Made by a program: the position numbers and the translations under genes
Part shown: one piece after another, positions 55,779-64,000 of the stretch
Layout: the number at the start of each line of letters is the position of its first letter
How positions within the stretch are numbered: position 1 is the stretch's first letter
Notes under the pieces: model-generated
The model's input: only the letters and a program-made list of their open reading frames with translations
Told to the model about the DNA's origin: nothing
Database searches by the model: none
Source: Acidovorax sp. T1
GTDB taxonomy: Bacteria; Pseudomonadota; Gammaproteobacteria; Burkholderiales; Burkholderiaceae_C
Reading direction: 5' to 3'
Assembly: GCF_002176815.1 (NCBI RefSeq)
Contig: NZ_CP021648.1
Coordinates: 4,034,002 to 4,098,001, forward strand
DNA length: 64,000 bases

Positions 55779-56642
55779 TCAATTCAGATCGCCGTACTGG
55801 GTGGTGCTGAGATCGGGAAAGGTCCCGTCGGCACCGGGTATCACCGTGTCTTCAAATCCGGTCGGCCGCGACGGCGGCAACAGCGGGCCCGATCGCACAG
55901 ACACCCCCGGCTTGACGGCCGCGGCAGGGGTGGGCCGGGCACCCGCTGCATCCGACAGCGCACGCTTGAATGCAGCCACTTCATCGGCCTCGATCGGATC
56001 AAAACGCTGCACAGGGCGCGCCGCAGCGGCAGCAGGGCGGGCCGGCACCGGGGTGGCTGGCAGCATGGGCGCTGCAGGGGCCGCCGCGCTCACCGGCGCG
56101 ACCGGGCGTGCGGCCGGGGCCTGCGGCGCCCGCACCGGCACCGCGGGCGCAGCAGAGGCCGTGGGCAGCGACGCGCCAAGGGGCGCAATGCCCTTTTGGG
56201 GAATGCCCACGGCCACATGGTCATTGATGCGCCAGTAAACCGCCGTCACCAGAATGTCGTAACGGGCCTTGGCCGTCTGGGCGATCAGCGCCTCGATCTC
56301 GCTGAGCCGCACGGTTTCTCCACCAAACTCGCGGGCCAGGTCCATCATGACGAGAAACTGCCGGCCCCGCTGGTCCAGCGACAGCACCTTGAACTTGTAA
56401 CTGGCCGACAGCACGCCGGCGCGCACCATGGCATCGCGCACCACGGTGTAGAGCAGTTCGCGCCGCTCCATGCGTTCATTCTTGCGATTTACCGCGTGTT
56501 CCGCAGGCTGGGGTTCCAGGGTGGGCTTGCGTCCCACGGCCAGCGGAACGGTGGCATCGGCATTGAACAACCCCGAAGGGTCCAGGGCTGCACGGGCTTT
56601 CGGCGGTGAAGGTTTGCGGCTAAACCAACTGAACAGGGACAT
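55779..56642 (-). CDS. Hypothetical protein with Ala/Pro-rich linker
   Basis: 287 residues. Starts MSLFSWFSRKPSPPKARAALDPSG, a basic/aromatic start. A conserved-looking central region (about 55-150) has RRELLYTVVRDAMVRAGVLSASYKFKVLSLDQRGRQFLVMMDLA, mixed alpha/beta. Then a low-complexity Ala/Pro/Val linker (about 155-215) and a short acidic end, DTVIPGADGTFPDLSTTQYGDLN. No named family recognised and no catalytic motif seen. The start is the ATG at 56642. No operon partner. Confidence 0.7.
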   Translation of the reverse strand: MSLFSWFSRKPSPPKARAALDPSGLFNADATVPLAVGRKPTLEPQPAEHAVNRKNERMERRELLYTVVRDAMVRAGVLSASYKFKVLSLDQRGRQFLVMMDLAREFGGETVRLSEIEALIAQTAKARYDILVTAVYWRINDHVAVGIPQKGIAPLGASLPTASAAPAVPVRAPQAPAARPVAPVSAAAPAAPMLPATPVPARPAAAAARPVQRFDPIEADEVAAFKRALSDAAGARPTPAAAVKPGVSVRSGPLLPPSRPTGFEDTVIPGADGTFPDLSTTQYGDLN

Positions 56643-57054
56643 CGTTTGCTTTCTGGCGATAGCACCGGTAAATAACCCGATCAAGTTTACCCGGCGCCTC
56701 CCAGCAAGCGCCCCCGCAAGCGTGCTGAAAATACCCGGTTTGACATCCTCGCCGCCTCTGCCCAGAGGCTGAACTCTGGCCCGCAAAGTGAATTTGCCCG
56801 GCCTTGTACCTGGCGTGCCCGCCTTTGAACGGAATCCAACCCAGCGATTACTTGCCCGATTTTGGATTGCTGACGCGCCAGTTCAGACGGGCCTTCTTGA
56901 ACTGCTTGCGCCGCGTAGCGTATTCCACGCACACCAATTGCACAGTGCCGCTGCCCACGCTCACGCCGTCGCATTTACTGCCCCCGTGAACTTTTGCGGG
57001 TCGTAGCTTGTGCTGGCAGCGCTATCCGTCCCCGCTCAAATCAGGCGCCTTTGG
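56643..57054. other. Unassigned 412-bp interval
   Basis: No protein with convincing features is visible on either strand, and no tRNA or known RNA could be recognised by eye. It must carry the promoter of the 287-residue protein. A small RNA is possible. Confidence 0.4.
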
Positions 57055-57546
57055 TCAGGTGGCTGCAACGCGGCGGCGGCGATTGCTCAGCCGTTTGGCT
57101 AGCACGGCGCCAGCGGCCATGGCCAGCCCCAGTGCGATGGCCGGCTGGCGATTGGACAGCTCGGTGAAGCGCAGCGCGGTCAGGCTCCAGAGCTTGGTCG
57201 GGGCACTGGCCTGCACCGTGGCGCTGCGGGGGCGCAGCGAGAAGAAGGCGCCTTCACCCACCACCGAGCCCGGCCCCACGATCGCCAGCCGCAAGCGCTC
57301 TTTCTCGTCCTGGTAATGCACGCTCAGGCTGCCGCTTTCGACCAGGTAAAGGGTGCGGTCCGAAGCACCCTGGGCAAACAGCACATGCCCTGCTGGCAGG
57401 GTGTAGGGCTGCAGATAGGCACAGAAGATGTCCCACTGCGCCGGGGTGAAGGGATTGGTCATGCTGTCTTCCGCGCCCGCCTGGGCAATGGCGTTGAGCA
57501 GGTCAGTGAGATCCACTTTGGATTGGAGGGGCGTGATGGCGTTCAT
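57055..57546 (-). CDS. Cyclic nucleotide-binding domain protein
   Basis: 163 residues. After a 30-residue lead, a CAP-like cNMP-binding beta barrel: YLQPYTLPAGHVLFAQGASDRTLYLVESGSLSVHYQD, IVGPGSVVGEGAFFSLRPRSATVQASAPTKLWSLT, with the GEGAFF phosphate-binding cassette variant (G-E and R-x-A). No DNA-binding helix-turn-helix follows; the protein ends with a basic KRLSNRRRRVAAT tail after a short hydrophobic helix. Effector and partner unknown. A 150-bp gap separates it from mnmE. Confidence 0.85.
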   Translation of the reverse strand: MNAITPLQSKVDLTDLLNAIAQAGAEDSMTNPFTPAQWDIFCAYLQPYTLPAGHVLFAQGASDRTLYLVESGSLSVHYQDEKERLRLAIVGPGSVVGEGAFFSLRPRSATVQASAPTKLWSLTALRFTELSNRQPAIALGLAMAAGAVLAKRLSNRRRRVAAT

Positions 57547-57626
57547 GGCCCTCCGAAACTACCTGTGCAACAGAGCAGGCACAAGCATTCTTTACGACTG
57601 TTTACAACAAAAGCCAACCGATGCCG

Positions 57627-59051
57627 TTATTTGCCGATGCAAAAGCTGGAAAAGATGACGCCCAGCAAGTCGTCGGACGAGAATTCCCCCGTGATGGCGC
57701 TCAGCGCGTTCTGGGCCAGCCGCAGTTCCTCGGCCAGCAGGTCCAGCGCGGGGCCTTGCGCATCCAGCTGCGCCGCGGCTTCGTGCAGATGCGCCTGCAC
57801 CGCACGCAACGCCTGCACATGCCGGGCGCGGGCGATGTACACGCCTTCGGGCGCCGACTGCCAGCCGGCCACCTGCAGCAAGATGCGGCGCAAGGCATCG
57901 AGCCCCTCGCCCGTGCGCGCCGACAGGTGCACGGCAGCGCGCCCTGCGGCCGGGGGCCGCGCTGCTGCGCCGGGCACGCAATCGACCTTGTTCCAGACAT
58001 CAATGACAGGGGTTGATTTAGGCAGTTTTTCGGCCAGAGTGCTTTCTATGACTGCGTCTGCAGCTCTGTATTCGATAGCATCCCAGCGGACCAGATCGTG
58101 CAGGAACAGCACCGCATCGGCGCCCGCGATTTCGTCCCAGGCACGGGCGATGCCGATGCGTTCGACCTCGTCGTCGCTGTCGCGCAGGCCGGCGGTGTCG
58201 ATCACATGCAGGGGCACGCCTTCGATCTGGATGGTCTGCTGCACCTTGTCGCGCGTGGTGCCGGCAATGGGGGTCACGATGGCCAGCTCGGCGCCCGCCA
58301 GCGCGTTGAGCAGCGAGCTTTTGCCGGCATTGGGCTGGCCGGCAATGACCACCTTGATGCCTTCGCGCAGCAACGCACCTTGCCGAGCGCGCGCCATCAC
58401 CTGCGCCAGCGTTTGCTCTAGTTTTTGTAGCTGTCCGCGCGCGTCTGCCTTGCGCAGGAAGTCGATTTCTTCCTCAGGAAAATCCAGCGTGGCCTCCACC
58501 AGCATGCGCAGATGGATCAGCGCATCGCGCAGCGCATGGATCTCTTGCGAGAACGCCCCGGTCAGCGAGCGGCTGGCGCTGCGCGCGGCCGCCTCGGTGC
58601 TGGCGTCGATCAGGTCGGCAATGGCCTCGGCCTGGGCCAGGTCAATCTTGTCGTTCAGGAACGCGCGTTCGGTGAACTCGCCCGGCTGTGCCAGCCGCAA
58701 GCCGGGCAGGCAGGGCTGGCCCGTGGCCAGATCGGCGGCTGCGCCCGCCTCCAGGCAGCGCGCCAGCAGCAGTTGCAGCACTACGGGGCCGCCGTGGGCC
58801 TGCAGTTCCAGCACGTCTTCACCGGTGTAGCTGTGCGGGCCGGGAAAATACAGCGCCAGCCCCTGGTCGATGGCCTGGCCCGCCGCATCGCGAAAGGGAA
58901 GATAGGTGGCTTCGCGCGGCCGCAGCGTGCGGCCGCACAGCGCCTGGACCAGGCCGGCGAGCTGCCTGCCCGAGACGCGCACGATGCCGACCGCGCCGCG
59001 CCCCGGGGCAGTGGCGATGGCGGCGATGGGGTCGGAGTGGCGGGGCAGCAT
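57627..59051 (-). CDS. mnmE: tRNA modification GTPase MnmE
   Basis: 474 residues. N-terminal tetrahydrofolate-binding domain with [22 protein letters not shown]; helical domain; inserted G domain with [40 protein letters not shown] and NKVD; and the C-terminal FCIGK. With MnmG it forms the 5-carboxymethylaminomethyl group on wobble uridines. ATG at 59051. Usually next to yidC; here a binding-protein gene separates the two. Confidence 0.97.
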   Translation of the reverse strand: MLPRHSDPIAAIATAPGRGAVGIVRVSGRQLAGLVQALCGRTLRPREATYLPFRDAAGQAIDQGLALYFPGPHSYTGEDVLELQAHGGPVVLQLLLARCLEAGAAADLATGQPCLPGLRLAQPGEFTERAFLNDKIDLAQAEAIADLIDASTEAAARSASRSLTGAFSQEIHALRDALIHLRMLVEATLDFPEEEIDFLRKADARGQLQKLEQTLAQVMARARQGALLREGIKVVIAGQPNAGKSSLLNALAGAELAIVTPIAGTTRDKVQQTIQIEGVPLHVIDTAGLRDSDDEVERIGIARAWDEIAGADAVLFLHDLVRWDAIEYRAADAVIESTLAEKLPKSTPVIDVWNKVDCVPGAAARPPAAGRAAVHLSARTGEGLDALRRILLQVAGWQSAPEGVYIARARHVQALRAVQAHLHEAAAQLDAQGPALDLLAEELRLAQNALSAITGEFSSDDLLGVIFSSFCIGK

Positions 59052-59106
59052 GGGTGGGTGGCAGGCGTTGTGCGGGGGAGAAGGGGAGCGGCATGATAGC
59101 CGCGCA

Positions 59107-59138
59107 ATGCACAAGGCCCGCGCGTGCGGGCCTTGTGC
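59107..59138 (-). terminator. Long hairpin before mnmE
   Basis: GCACAAGGCCCGC, loop GCGT, GCGGGCCTTGTGC: a perfect 13-bp stem about 115 bases after the binding-protein stop and just upstream of mnmE. No T run on the minus strand. Confidence 0.6.
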
Positions 59139-59151
59139 CAGGGCTTTATCG

Positions 59152-59215
59152 CTTTAAAAACAATAGCACCTTGCGCTTTATCTCATTGGGCTTGAGGCAC
59201 TTTTTGCTCAAAATC
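59152..59215. repeat. Interspersed palindrome, diverged copy 13
   Basis: AAAACAATAGCACCTTGCGC, TTTATCTCATTGGGCTTGAG, GCACTTTTTGC: the family layout with degraded arms, in the gap between the binding-protein gene and mnmE. Confidence 0.5.
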
Positions 59216-59254
59216 CACAACGCAGCGGGCAACCCGGGCCATGTCTTCAACAGC

Positions 59255-60841
59255 TCACTTGATCGTGGTCCAGACGGGCATCGGGCGGTCGTCCGCGCGG
59301 TGCTGCGTTTCCACGTTGCTGCGCATGGCCCAAGGACGGATCTGGTGGTGCACCGGCAGGTACAGGTACTCGTCCTTGACCAGCTTGAGCGCGTCGGCCA
59401 GCAGCGCGTCGCGCTTGGCGGTGTCCATCTCGACCTTGATCTGGCTGATCTTGGTGTCCAGCTCGGCATTGCTGAAACGCCCGGCGTTGTAGACGCCCGC
59501 AGACGTCTTGCCGTCTTTGGTGGCCATGAGGGAGTCGAGCGAGTAAAGCGCATCGAACGTGGCCACGCCCCAGCCGAACAGGTAGGCGCTGACGTCGTTG
59601 TTCATCACCCGCGTCACGAACTGCGACATGGGCGCGGCCTGCAGCGTGGTCTTGACGCCGATCCGTGTCCACATGGCGGTCACTGCCTGGCAGATGGCCT
59701 CGTCGTTCACATAGCGGTCGTTCGGGCAGTCGAGCTTGAGCGAGAAACCGTTGGGATAGCCGGCATCGGCCAGCAGCTTTTTGGCGGCTTCGACGTCGTA
59801 CTTGGCGGCGCGCTCGTCCAGTGCCTTGCTCCAGCCGTGGACCATGGGTGCCACCATGGTGCCGGCGGGCACCGAGAGGTTGCGCATGGTGCGGCTGTGC
59901 AGGCCGGCCGAGTCGATGGCCTGGTAGAGCGCCTGGCGCACGCGCTTGTCCTTGAGCGGGTTCTTGCCTGGTGTGCCCGCACCGGGGAGCTCGTCGCGGA
60001 ACTGGTCCAGGCCCAGGTAAATGGTGCGGTTCTCGGCGCCTTCGACGAGCTTGATGTCGGGGCTGCCCTTCATGCGCGCCAGGTCTTGCGGCGGCGGATC
60101 AGACACAAAGTCCACCTGGCCCGAGATCAGCGCGGCCGAGCGCGTGGCGGCCGACTTGATGGGCGTGAAAACCACCTCGTCGATGTTGCCCGTGGGCTTG
60201 TCCCACCAGTTGGGGTTCTTCTTGAGCGTGACCTTCACGTCCGGCTGCCAGCCGACCATGATGAAAGGACCGGTGCCGTTGGCGTTGCGCGCAGCGAAGT
60301 TTTCTTCCTTGGCAGCGTAGTCCTGCGATTTCAGGGCATTGTTCTTCTCGGCCCAGGCCTTGTTCATGATGCGCGCTTCCGTCAGCTCGCGCAGCAAGAT
60401 GGGGTTGGGGCCCTTGAGGATCAGATCCACGGTGTGATCGTCCACCTTCTTCACTTCCTTGACGCTCTGCACGGCCGACTGCATGTTGGACGGCGGTGTC
60501 ATCGCGCGCGTCAGCGAGAAGACCACGTCGTCCGCCGTGAAGGGCGCTCCGTCATGGAATTTGACGCCCTTGCGCAGCTCGAACCGGATCTGCGTGGGCG
60601 AGATCTGCGTCCACTTGGTGGCCAATGCCGGCTCGATCTTGTAGGCCTTGTCGTAGCGCACCAGGCTTTCGTACACCTGCTGCAGGAAGGCGTGCGTGGT
60701 CTGGTGGTTTTGCGCGTGCGGATCCACAGTCAGGATGTCATTGGCGCCTGCCCAGCGCATGGTGGCAGCCCCCGCCGCCCCGGTAGCCAGCAGCGCAGCC
60801 AGACACAGGGCACCCAGCTTGAAGTTCGGTCGATGGTTCAT
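59255..60841 (-). CDS. ABC transporter substrate-binding protein, peptide/family 5
   Basis: 528 residues. Signal peptide (LGALCLAALLATGAAGA) then a DppA/OppA-type fold: LTVDPHAQNHQTTHAFLQQVYESLVRYD, FELRKGVKFHDGAPFTADDVVFSLTRA, NGTGPFIMVGWQPDVKVTLKKNPNWWDK and LKDKRVRQALYQAIDSAGL. It binds peptides or other larger solutes. No permease or ATPase is adjacent. It lies between yidC and mnmE on the same strand, with its own flanking hairpins, so it is probably an insertion into the conserved rpmH-mnmE region. Confidence 0.92.
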   Translation of the reverse strand: MNHRPNFKLGALCLAALLATGAAGAATMRWAGANDILTVDPHAQNHQTTHAFLQQVYESLVRYDKAYKIEPALATKWTQISPTQIRFELRKGVKFHDGAPFTADDVVFSLTRAMTPPSNMQSAVQSVKEVKKVDDHTVDLILKGPNPILLRELTEARIMNKAWAEKNNALKSQDYAAKEENFAARNANGTGPFIMVGWQPDVKVTLKKNPNWWDKPTGNIDEVVFTPIKSAATRSAALISGQVDFVSDPPPQDLARMKGSPDIKLVEGAENRTIYLGLDQFRDELPGAGTPGKNPLKDKRVRQALYQAIDSAGLHSRTMRNLSVPAGTMVAPMVHGWSKALDERAAKYDVEAAKKLLADAGYPNGFSLKLDCPNDRYVNDEAICQAVTAMWTRIGVKTTLQAAPMSQFVTRVMNNDVSAYLFGWGVATFDALYSLDSLMATKDGKTSAGVYNAGRFSNAELDTKISQIKVEMDTAKRDALLADALKLVKDEYLYLPVHHQIRPWAMRSNVETQHRADDRPMPVWTTIK

Positions 60842-60905
60842 CAGCTTTTCCTCGTGGTCGTGAATCGTGAATGAGGTGACAAGCAAGCATCGTACCCAAA
60901 ACGAT

Positions 60906-60930
60906 AACGGCCGCATGCGCGGCCGTTGGG
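60906..60930 (-). terminator. Terminator after yidC
   Basis: Minus strand AACGGCCGC, GCAT, GCGGCCGTT, then ATCGTTTT: stem plus short T run about 40 bases after the yidC stop. Confidence 0.75.
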
Positions 60931-60966
60931 TTTCAGTCGCACCGCAGTGGTGCGCCAGTGTGGGGG

Positions 60967-62679
60967 TCAGCGGAACTTCGGCAGATTGAACTGCGGCGGC
61001 ACGCCCATGCGGGTGTTGATAAGCCACTGCTGCGCAATCGACAGGATGTTGTTGGTCAGCCAGTACAGCACCAGGCCGGCCGGGAAGAAGAAGAACATCA
61101 CGCTGAAGATCAGCGGCATGAACCACATCATCTTGGCCTGCATCGGATCGGGCGGTGCGGGGTTCAGCGCCGTCTGCAGCAGCGAGCTGGCCGTCATCAG
61201 CAGGGGCAGGATGAAGTACGGGTCGGGCGTGGACAGGTCGGTAATCCAGCCAATCCAGGGCGCGTTGCGCATCTCGACGCTGGACAGCAGCACCCAGTAC
61301 AGCGCAATGAACACGGGGATCTGGATCATGATGGGAAAGCAGCCACCCATGGGGTTGACCTTTTCCTCGCGGTAGATGCGCATCATCTCCTGCTGCATCT
61401 GCTGCGGCTTGTCTTTCAGGCGCTCGCGCATCTCCATGATCTTGGGGTTGATGGCCTTCATCTTGGCCATGCTGGCGTAGGCCTTGGCGTTGAGCCAATA
61501 GAACAAAATCTTGAGCAGCAGCACCAGGCCCACGATGGACCAGCCCCAGTTGCCCAGGATCTTGTGCAGTTGGTCGAGCAACCAGTACAGCGGCTTGGCC
61601 AGGATGGTGAGCCAGCCGTAGTCCTTGACGAGTTCGAGGCCGGGGGCCAGCTTTTCCAGGCTGGTCTCGATCTGTGGGCCGGCGAACAGTTGGGCCTGCG
61701 CCGTCTTGCTGGCGCCGGGGGCGATTTCACCCACCGGCGTGATCATGCCCACCGAATACAGGTTGGTGTCGACCTTGCGCATGAACAGGTCGCGCTGGAT
61801 GCCGTCGCCCAGCAGCCAGGCGCTGGCAAAGTAATGCTGCACCATGGCCGCATAGCCGTTGGTGGCGGTCTTTTCGATCTCGGCCTTGCCTTCTTCGATC
61901 TTCTTGAACTCGACCTTCTGGTATTTCTTGGCGTCGGTGTAGACCGCGGGGCCGGTGAAGGTGGAATAGAAGGAAGACTCTCCGGGAGGCGGGTTGCCGT
62001 CGCGCACCAGTTGCAGATACAGCTGGGGCGACACCGGCGTGCTGCCGGTGTTGACCACTTCATGGGCCACGGCCATGTCGTAGGCGCCGCGCTTGAGCGT
62101 CCAGGTCTTGACCAGCTTCAGGCCACCCAGGTCGGGCGATTCAAAGCGCACGCTCAGTTCGTTCTCGCCGTCCTGCAGCGCGCGAGGGCCCGGCACGGCC
62201 TTCATCACCGTCTTGTGGGTCGGGTAATTGCCGCCGATCAGGCCCGTCTGGGCCATGTACACCCGCTGGGCGCTCTCGTCAAACAGGACGAAATTGCGGG
62301 ACTTGTCGGCCATGTCCACATGCTTGAGGAGCTCTGCATGGGTGAGCGAGCCGCCTTCGCTGTCAAAGGTCAGGCGGTACACATCGGTGGTCACCTCGAC
62401 CCGCTCGCGCACGGCGGGCGCTGCGGGGGCAGGCTGGCCCGGCACCGCGGCCGCCCCTTGCACAGGCGCGGCAGGCGCCACCGTGGGCGACGGCACGCTG
62501 GCAGCCCCCGCCAAGGCGGATGCGGCACCCGCAGGGCCCTGTGCAGGCGCCGTCACGGCGGGGGTGGGTGATGGGAAAAATGTGGCTTTGTTCCCGTTGT
62601 GCAGCTGCCACTTGTCCCACAGCAGAACCATGGAAAAGCCAAAAATCACCCACAGGATGGTGCGGCGAATGTCGTTCAT
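60967..62679 (-). CDS. yidC: Membrane protein insertase YidC
   Basis: 570 residues, Gram-negative type. N-terminal helix MNDIRRTILWVIFGFSMVLL, a Pro/Ala-rich linker (about 35-90), a large periplasmic domain (about 95-350), then the five-helix insertase core with YGWLTILAKPLYWLLDQLHKILGNWGWSI, KLNAKAYASMAKMKAINPK-like KMKAINPKIMEMRERLKDKPQQMQQEMMRIYREEKVNP and GGCFPIMIQIPVFIALYWVL. Inserts inner-membrane proteins with or without Sec. Overlaps yidD by four bases. Confidence 0.97.
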   Translation of the reverse strand: MNDIRRTILWVIFGFSMVLLWDKWQLHNGNKATFFPSPTPAVTAPAQGPAGAASALAGAASVPSPTVAPAAPVQGAAAVPGQPAPAAPAVRERVEVTTDVYRLTFDSEGGSLTHAELLKHVDMADKSRNFVLFDESAQRVYMAQTGLIGGNYPTHKTVMKAVPGPRALQDGENELSVRFESPDLGGLKLVKTWTLKRGAYDMAVAHEVVNTGSTPVSPQLYLQLVRDGNPPPGESSFYSTFTGPAVYTDAKKYQKVEFKKIEEGKAEIEKTATNGYAAMVQHYFASAWLLGDGIQRDLFMRKVDTNLYSVGMITPVGEIAPGASKTAQAQLFAGPQIETSLEKLAPGLELVKDYGWLTILAKPLYWLLDQLHKILGNWGWSIVGLVLLLKILFYWLNAKAYASMAKMKAINPKIMEMRERLKDKPQQMQQEMMRIYREEKVNPMGGCFPIMIQIPVFIALYWVLLSSVEMRNAPWIGWITDLSTPDPYFILPLLMTASSLLQTALNPAPPDPMQAKMMWFMPLIFSVMFFFFPAGLVLYWLTNNILSIAQQWLINTRMGVPPQFNLPKFR

Positions 62680-62978
62680 GAAGACTTCTTTGGTGAGGAT
62701 GGTTGGGTGTTGGAAGGAGAAAGCCGCGAGAAAAGCCGCATGCTGCGCGGCAAGTCTTGCGGGCCCGGAGGAACCGGATCGAGACCCCCGTCACACCAGG
62801 GGTGGCAGCGTACCAGCCTGCGCACTGTAAGGTAACTGCCCGCCGCAGCGCCATGCTGCTCCAGCGCCTGCAGCGAATAAGCCGAACAGGTGGGTTCGAA
62901 CCGGCAGGCCGAGCCCAGCCAGGGGCTGAGGAACAGCCGATAGCCTTTGACCACGCCGATCAGCAGCGCACGCATCAT
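62676..62978 (-). CDS. yidD: Membrane protein insertion efficiency factor YidD
   Basis: 100 residues. GVVKGYRLFLSPWLGSACRFEPTCSAYSLQALEQHG is the diagnostic YidD segment with its cysteines, followed by RRLVRCHPWCDGGLDPVP. Sits between rnpA and yidC with overlaps at both ends. The start is 62978, or one codon later. Confidence 0.95.
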   Translation of the reverse strand: MMRALLIGVVKGYRLFLSPWLGSACRFEPTCSAYSLQALEQHGAAAGSYLTVRRLVRCHPWCDGGLDPVPPGPQDLPRSMRLFSRLSPSNTQPSSPKKSS

Positions 62979-63466
62979 GGGGCGGCCACCTGCATTGGCG
63001 CTGTCGCTGGTGCCTGCGCTGCGGCAGAGCGCCGCGCCGCATGGCCAAACAACTGCAGCAACTCGGCCCGCACCGCCTGCTTGAGCGGGCCGGACGTGGC
63101 GCTGACGAACTGCTTGCGATCAAACGTGGAACGCAAGCGCACCACATGGGCAGCCTGCGGCAACCGGGCCTCGAACAAGGCCGCCACGGCATAAATCTGT
63201 CGCTTGATGGTGTTGCGGGTGACGGCGCGACGCGCCCAGCGCTTGGGCACCATGGCGCCCAGCCACACATCAGACACGCCAAACAGGGCCTGCGACCCTT
63301 GCGCAGACGGCAAGGAATCGGGCCCTGTAGGAGCAATGCGGGTCGCTGCCGCGGCGGTATTCTCGGCGTCCAGCACCAGGCGGTGCAGCGCGAAATGCGC
63401 AGTGCGGGAGACAGTGCCCCCCGCCATGGCCGCCTGAAACTGCGGACGGGTTTTCAGCCGTTGCAT
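62975..63466 (-). CDS. rnpA: Ribonuclease P protein component
   Basis: 163 residues, longer than the usual ~120 because of an internal insertion (about 30-55, Ala/Thr-rich) and a C-terminal Ala-rich tail. MQRLKTRPQFQAAMAGG start, LGAMVPKRWARRAVTRNTIKRQIY with the RNxxKR RNA-binding motif. Assists the RNA subunit in trimming tRNA 5' ends. Directly follows rpmH. Confidence 0.94.
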   Translation of the reverse strand: MQRLKTRPQFQAAMAGGTVSRTAHFALHRLVLDAENTAAAATRIAPTGPDSLPSAQGSQALFGVSDVWLGAMVPKRWARRAVTRNTIKRQIYAVAALFEARLPQAAHVVRLRSTFDRKQFVSATSGPLKQAVRAELLQLFGHAARRSAAAQAPATAPMQVAAP

Positions 63467-63529
63467 GCAAGCGCCCCGTTTGGAACCTGACGGCGCAAAC
63501 CGGGGAGCAGGCCGGAGACCGTAACGGCC

Positions 63530-63664
63530 TCAGACGGCCAGGCGCTTGCGGCCCTTGGCGCGGCGTGCGTTGATCACGGCGCGGCCGCCGCGGGTCTTCA
63601 TGCGGACGAGGAAACCGTGGGTGCGCGCGCGGCGCGTCTTGGATGGCTGGTAAGTACGTTTCAT
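63530..63664 (-). CDS. rpmH: 50S ribosomal protein L34
   Basis: 44 residues, the standard L34 length: [39 protein letters not shown], ending KRLAV. ATG at 63664, stop at 63530. First gene of rpmH-rnpA-yidD-yidC, the order normally found beside dnaA and the origin. Confidence 0.98.
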   Translation of the reverse strand: MKRTYQPSKTRRARTHGFLVRMKTRGGRAVINARRAKGRKRLAV

Positions 63665-64000
63665 GATGCTATTCCTTGAGGTTCAGTTCCGGACTGCTGC
63701 TCTTGAACCCCGCCCGCCGTGGTCGCAGCGCCCTTGCGGGAAACGCGCACGAACCAAAGACTTGGCGGAGCACCAATATCGGCGCGCCGGGTCAAATCAC
63801 CCTGAACACATTCAGGGAAACCCGAAATTATCGCAGGCTTGACGCCGGCTGGCAATGCCCATCTGGTTGTGGGCCTTTGCGGGCGGGGCGGGCACACCCG
63901 CCTTGGCGACCCGCCCCCCCTTCCCGCAGGTGCTTTTCAAATTGTGGATAACTCCTTGACAAGCTACAATCCGCGGCCTGCAACCGTTCCTCCTATCCAC
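63665..64000. other. rpmH-dnaA intergenic region, origin-proximal
   Basis: 336 bases with no gene. Contains the rpmH promoter region, a CCCTGAA-CACA-TTCAGGG hairpin at 63802-63819 and a DnaA box at 63943-63951. The last eight bases CTATCCAC could begin another box that is cut by the window edge. Confidence 0.7.
63943..63951 (-). promoter_or_regulatory. Perfect DnaA box
   Basis: TGTGGATAA, the complement of the consensus TTATCCACA. A TACAAT -10-like word follows at 63964-63969, so it may overlap the dnaA promoter and autoregulate it. Confidence 0.8.

Noticed and set aside
56687..56974. A 95-residue open frame on the minus strand upstream of the 287-residue protein
   Set aside because: No recognisable features, and it overlaps the likely promoter region; not supported as a gene.
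58018..58080. Possible further palindrome copy inside mnmE
   Set aside because: GATAGC and CAGAGCTGC words are present but the TAGCGCTT arms are not; too degraded to list as a repeat.
59255..61498. Apparent 747-residue protein including the peptide-binding protein
   Set aside because: The first 219 codons are an out-of-frame reading of yidC. The signal peptide at 60841 marks the true start.
63661..63897. A 78-residue open frame on the minus strand upstream of rpmH
   Set aside because: Pro/Arg-rich with no family features and overlaps the rpmH promoter/origin-proximal region.

Overview
The window looks like a stretch of a GC-rich betaproteobacterial chromosome, most likely Burkholderiales of the Comamonadaceae (Acidovorax-like). 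This rests on protein style (purB, short-form argC, metX-metW, kdsD-kdsC-lptC) and on a family of about 50-bp interspersed palindromes with arms near TAGCGCTT/AAGCGCTA. The right edge carries mnmE, yidC, yidD, rnpA and rpmH on the minus strand and then a perfect DnaA box, so the window stops just short of dnaA/oriC. No rRNA, tRNA or CRISPR array was recognised.

Layout. 1-7.9 kb is housekeeping: a cut glutathione S-transferase, purB, yaeQ, a DUF3717/DUF1289 protein, a TerC membrane protein behind a yybP-ykoY (Mn2+) riboswitch, a holin-like protein, bepA, moaC and an Uma2 nuclease. 7.9-15.9 kb is an accessory island: ParDE, a type IV pilin with its TfpZ-like accessory gene, a Fic protein, two VapBC pairs, an AbiEi with a truncated AbiEii, and BrnTA. 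It is laced with about a dozen palindromic GGGGTCAGA motifs, a 99-bp direct repeat, a nearly identical partial copy of the fic 5' end and a remnant of an MBL-fold gene. 15.9-20.1 kb holds MBL hydrolase, FHA and PP2C genes, an IS630 element and a broken terC. 20.2-32.7 kb holds sucCD, argC, a degenerate SRAP/HMCES-like gene, an acyl-CoA ligase with a substrate-binding protein, and a co-oriented group ubiU-ubiV-ubiT-DGC protein-ubiX-ubiD.

32.9-45.1 kb: an MFS pseudogene, a TauD-like dioxygenase with a complete TauABC-like transporter, a lipase-like hydrolase, an M20 peptidase, a chemoreceptor, metX-metW with a SAM-II-like riboswitch, and a Gdt1/UPF0016 Mn exporter with a second yybP-ykoY riboswitch. 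45.2-46.6 kb: two tandem glycine-rich RRM proteins whose leaders share a hairpin that pairs with the Shine-Dalgarno sequence. 46.7-64 kb: an SDR, lptC-kdsC-kdsD, a KefB-type antiporter, a large GAF/PAS/GGDEF/EAL protein, apt, an unknown protein, a cyclic-nucleotide-binding protein, mnmE, a peptide-type binding protein, and yidC-yidD-rnpA-rpmH.

Themes. Manganese export appears to be controlled by two separate riboswitches. Methionine synthesis is probably SAM-feedback regulated at the RNA level. The ubiTUV set with ubiD/ubiX points to oxygen-independent ubiquinone synthesis and so a facultative lifestyle. The accessory island looks like a scar-rich zone where short palindromes recur at the ends of toxin-antitoxin genes. 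All calls come from reading the sequence; no database search was run.
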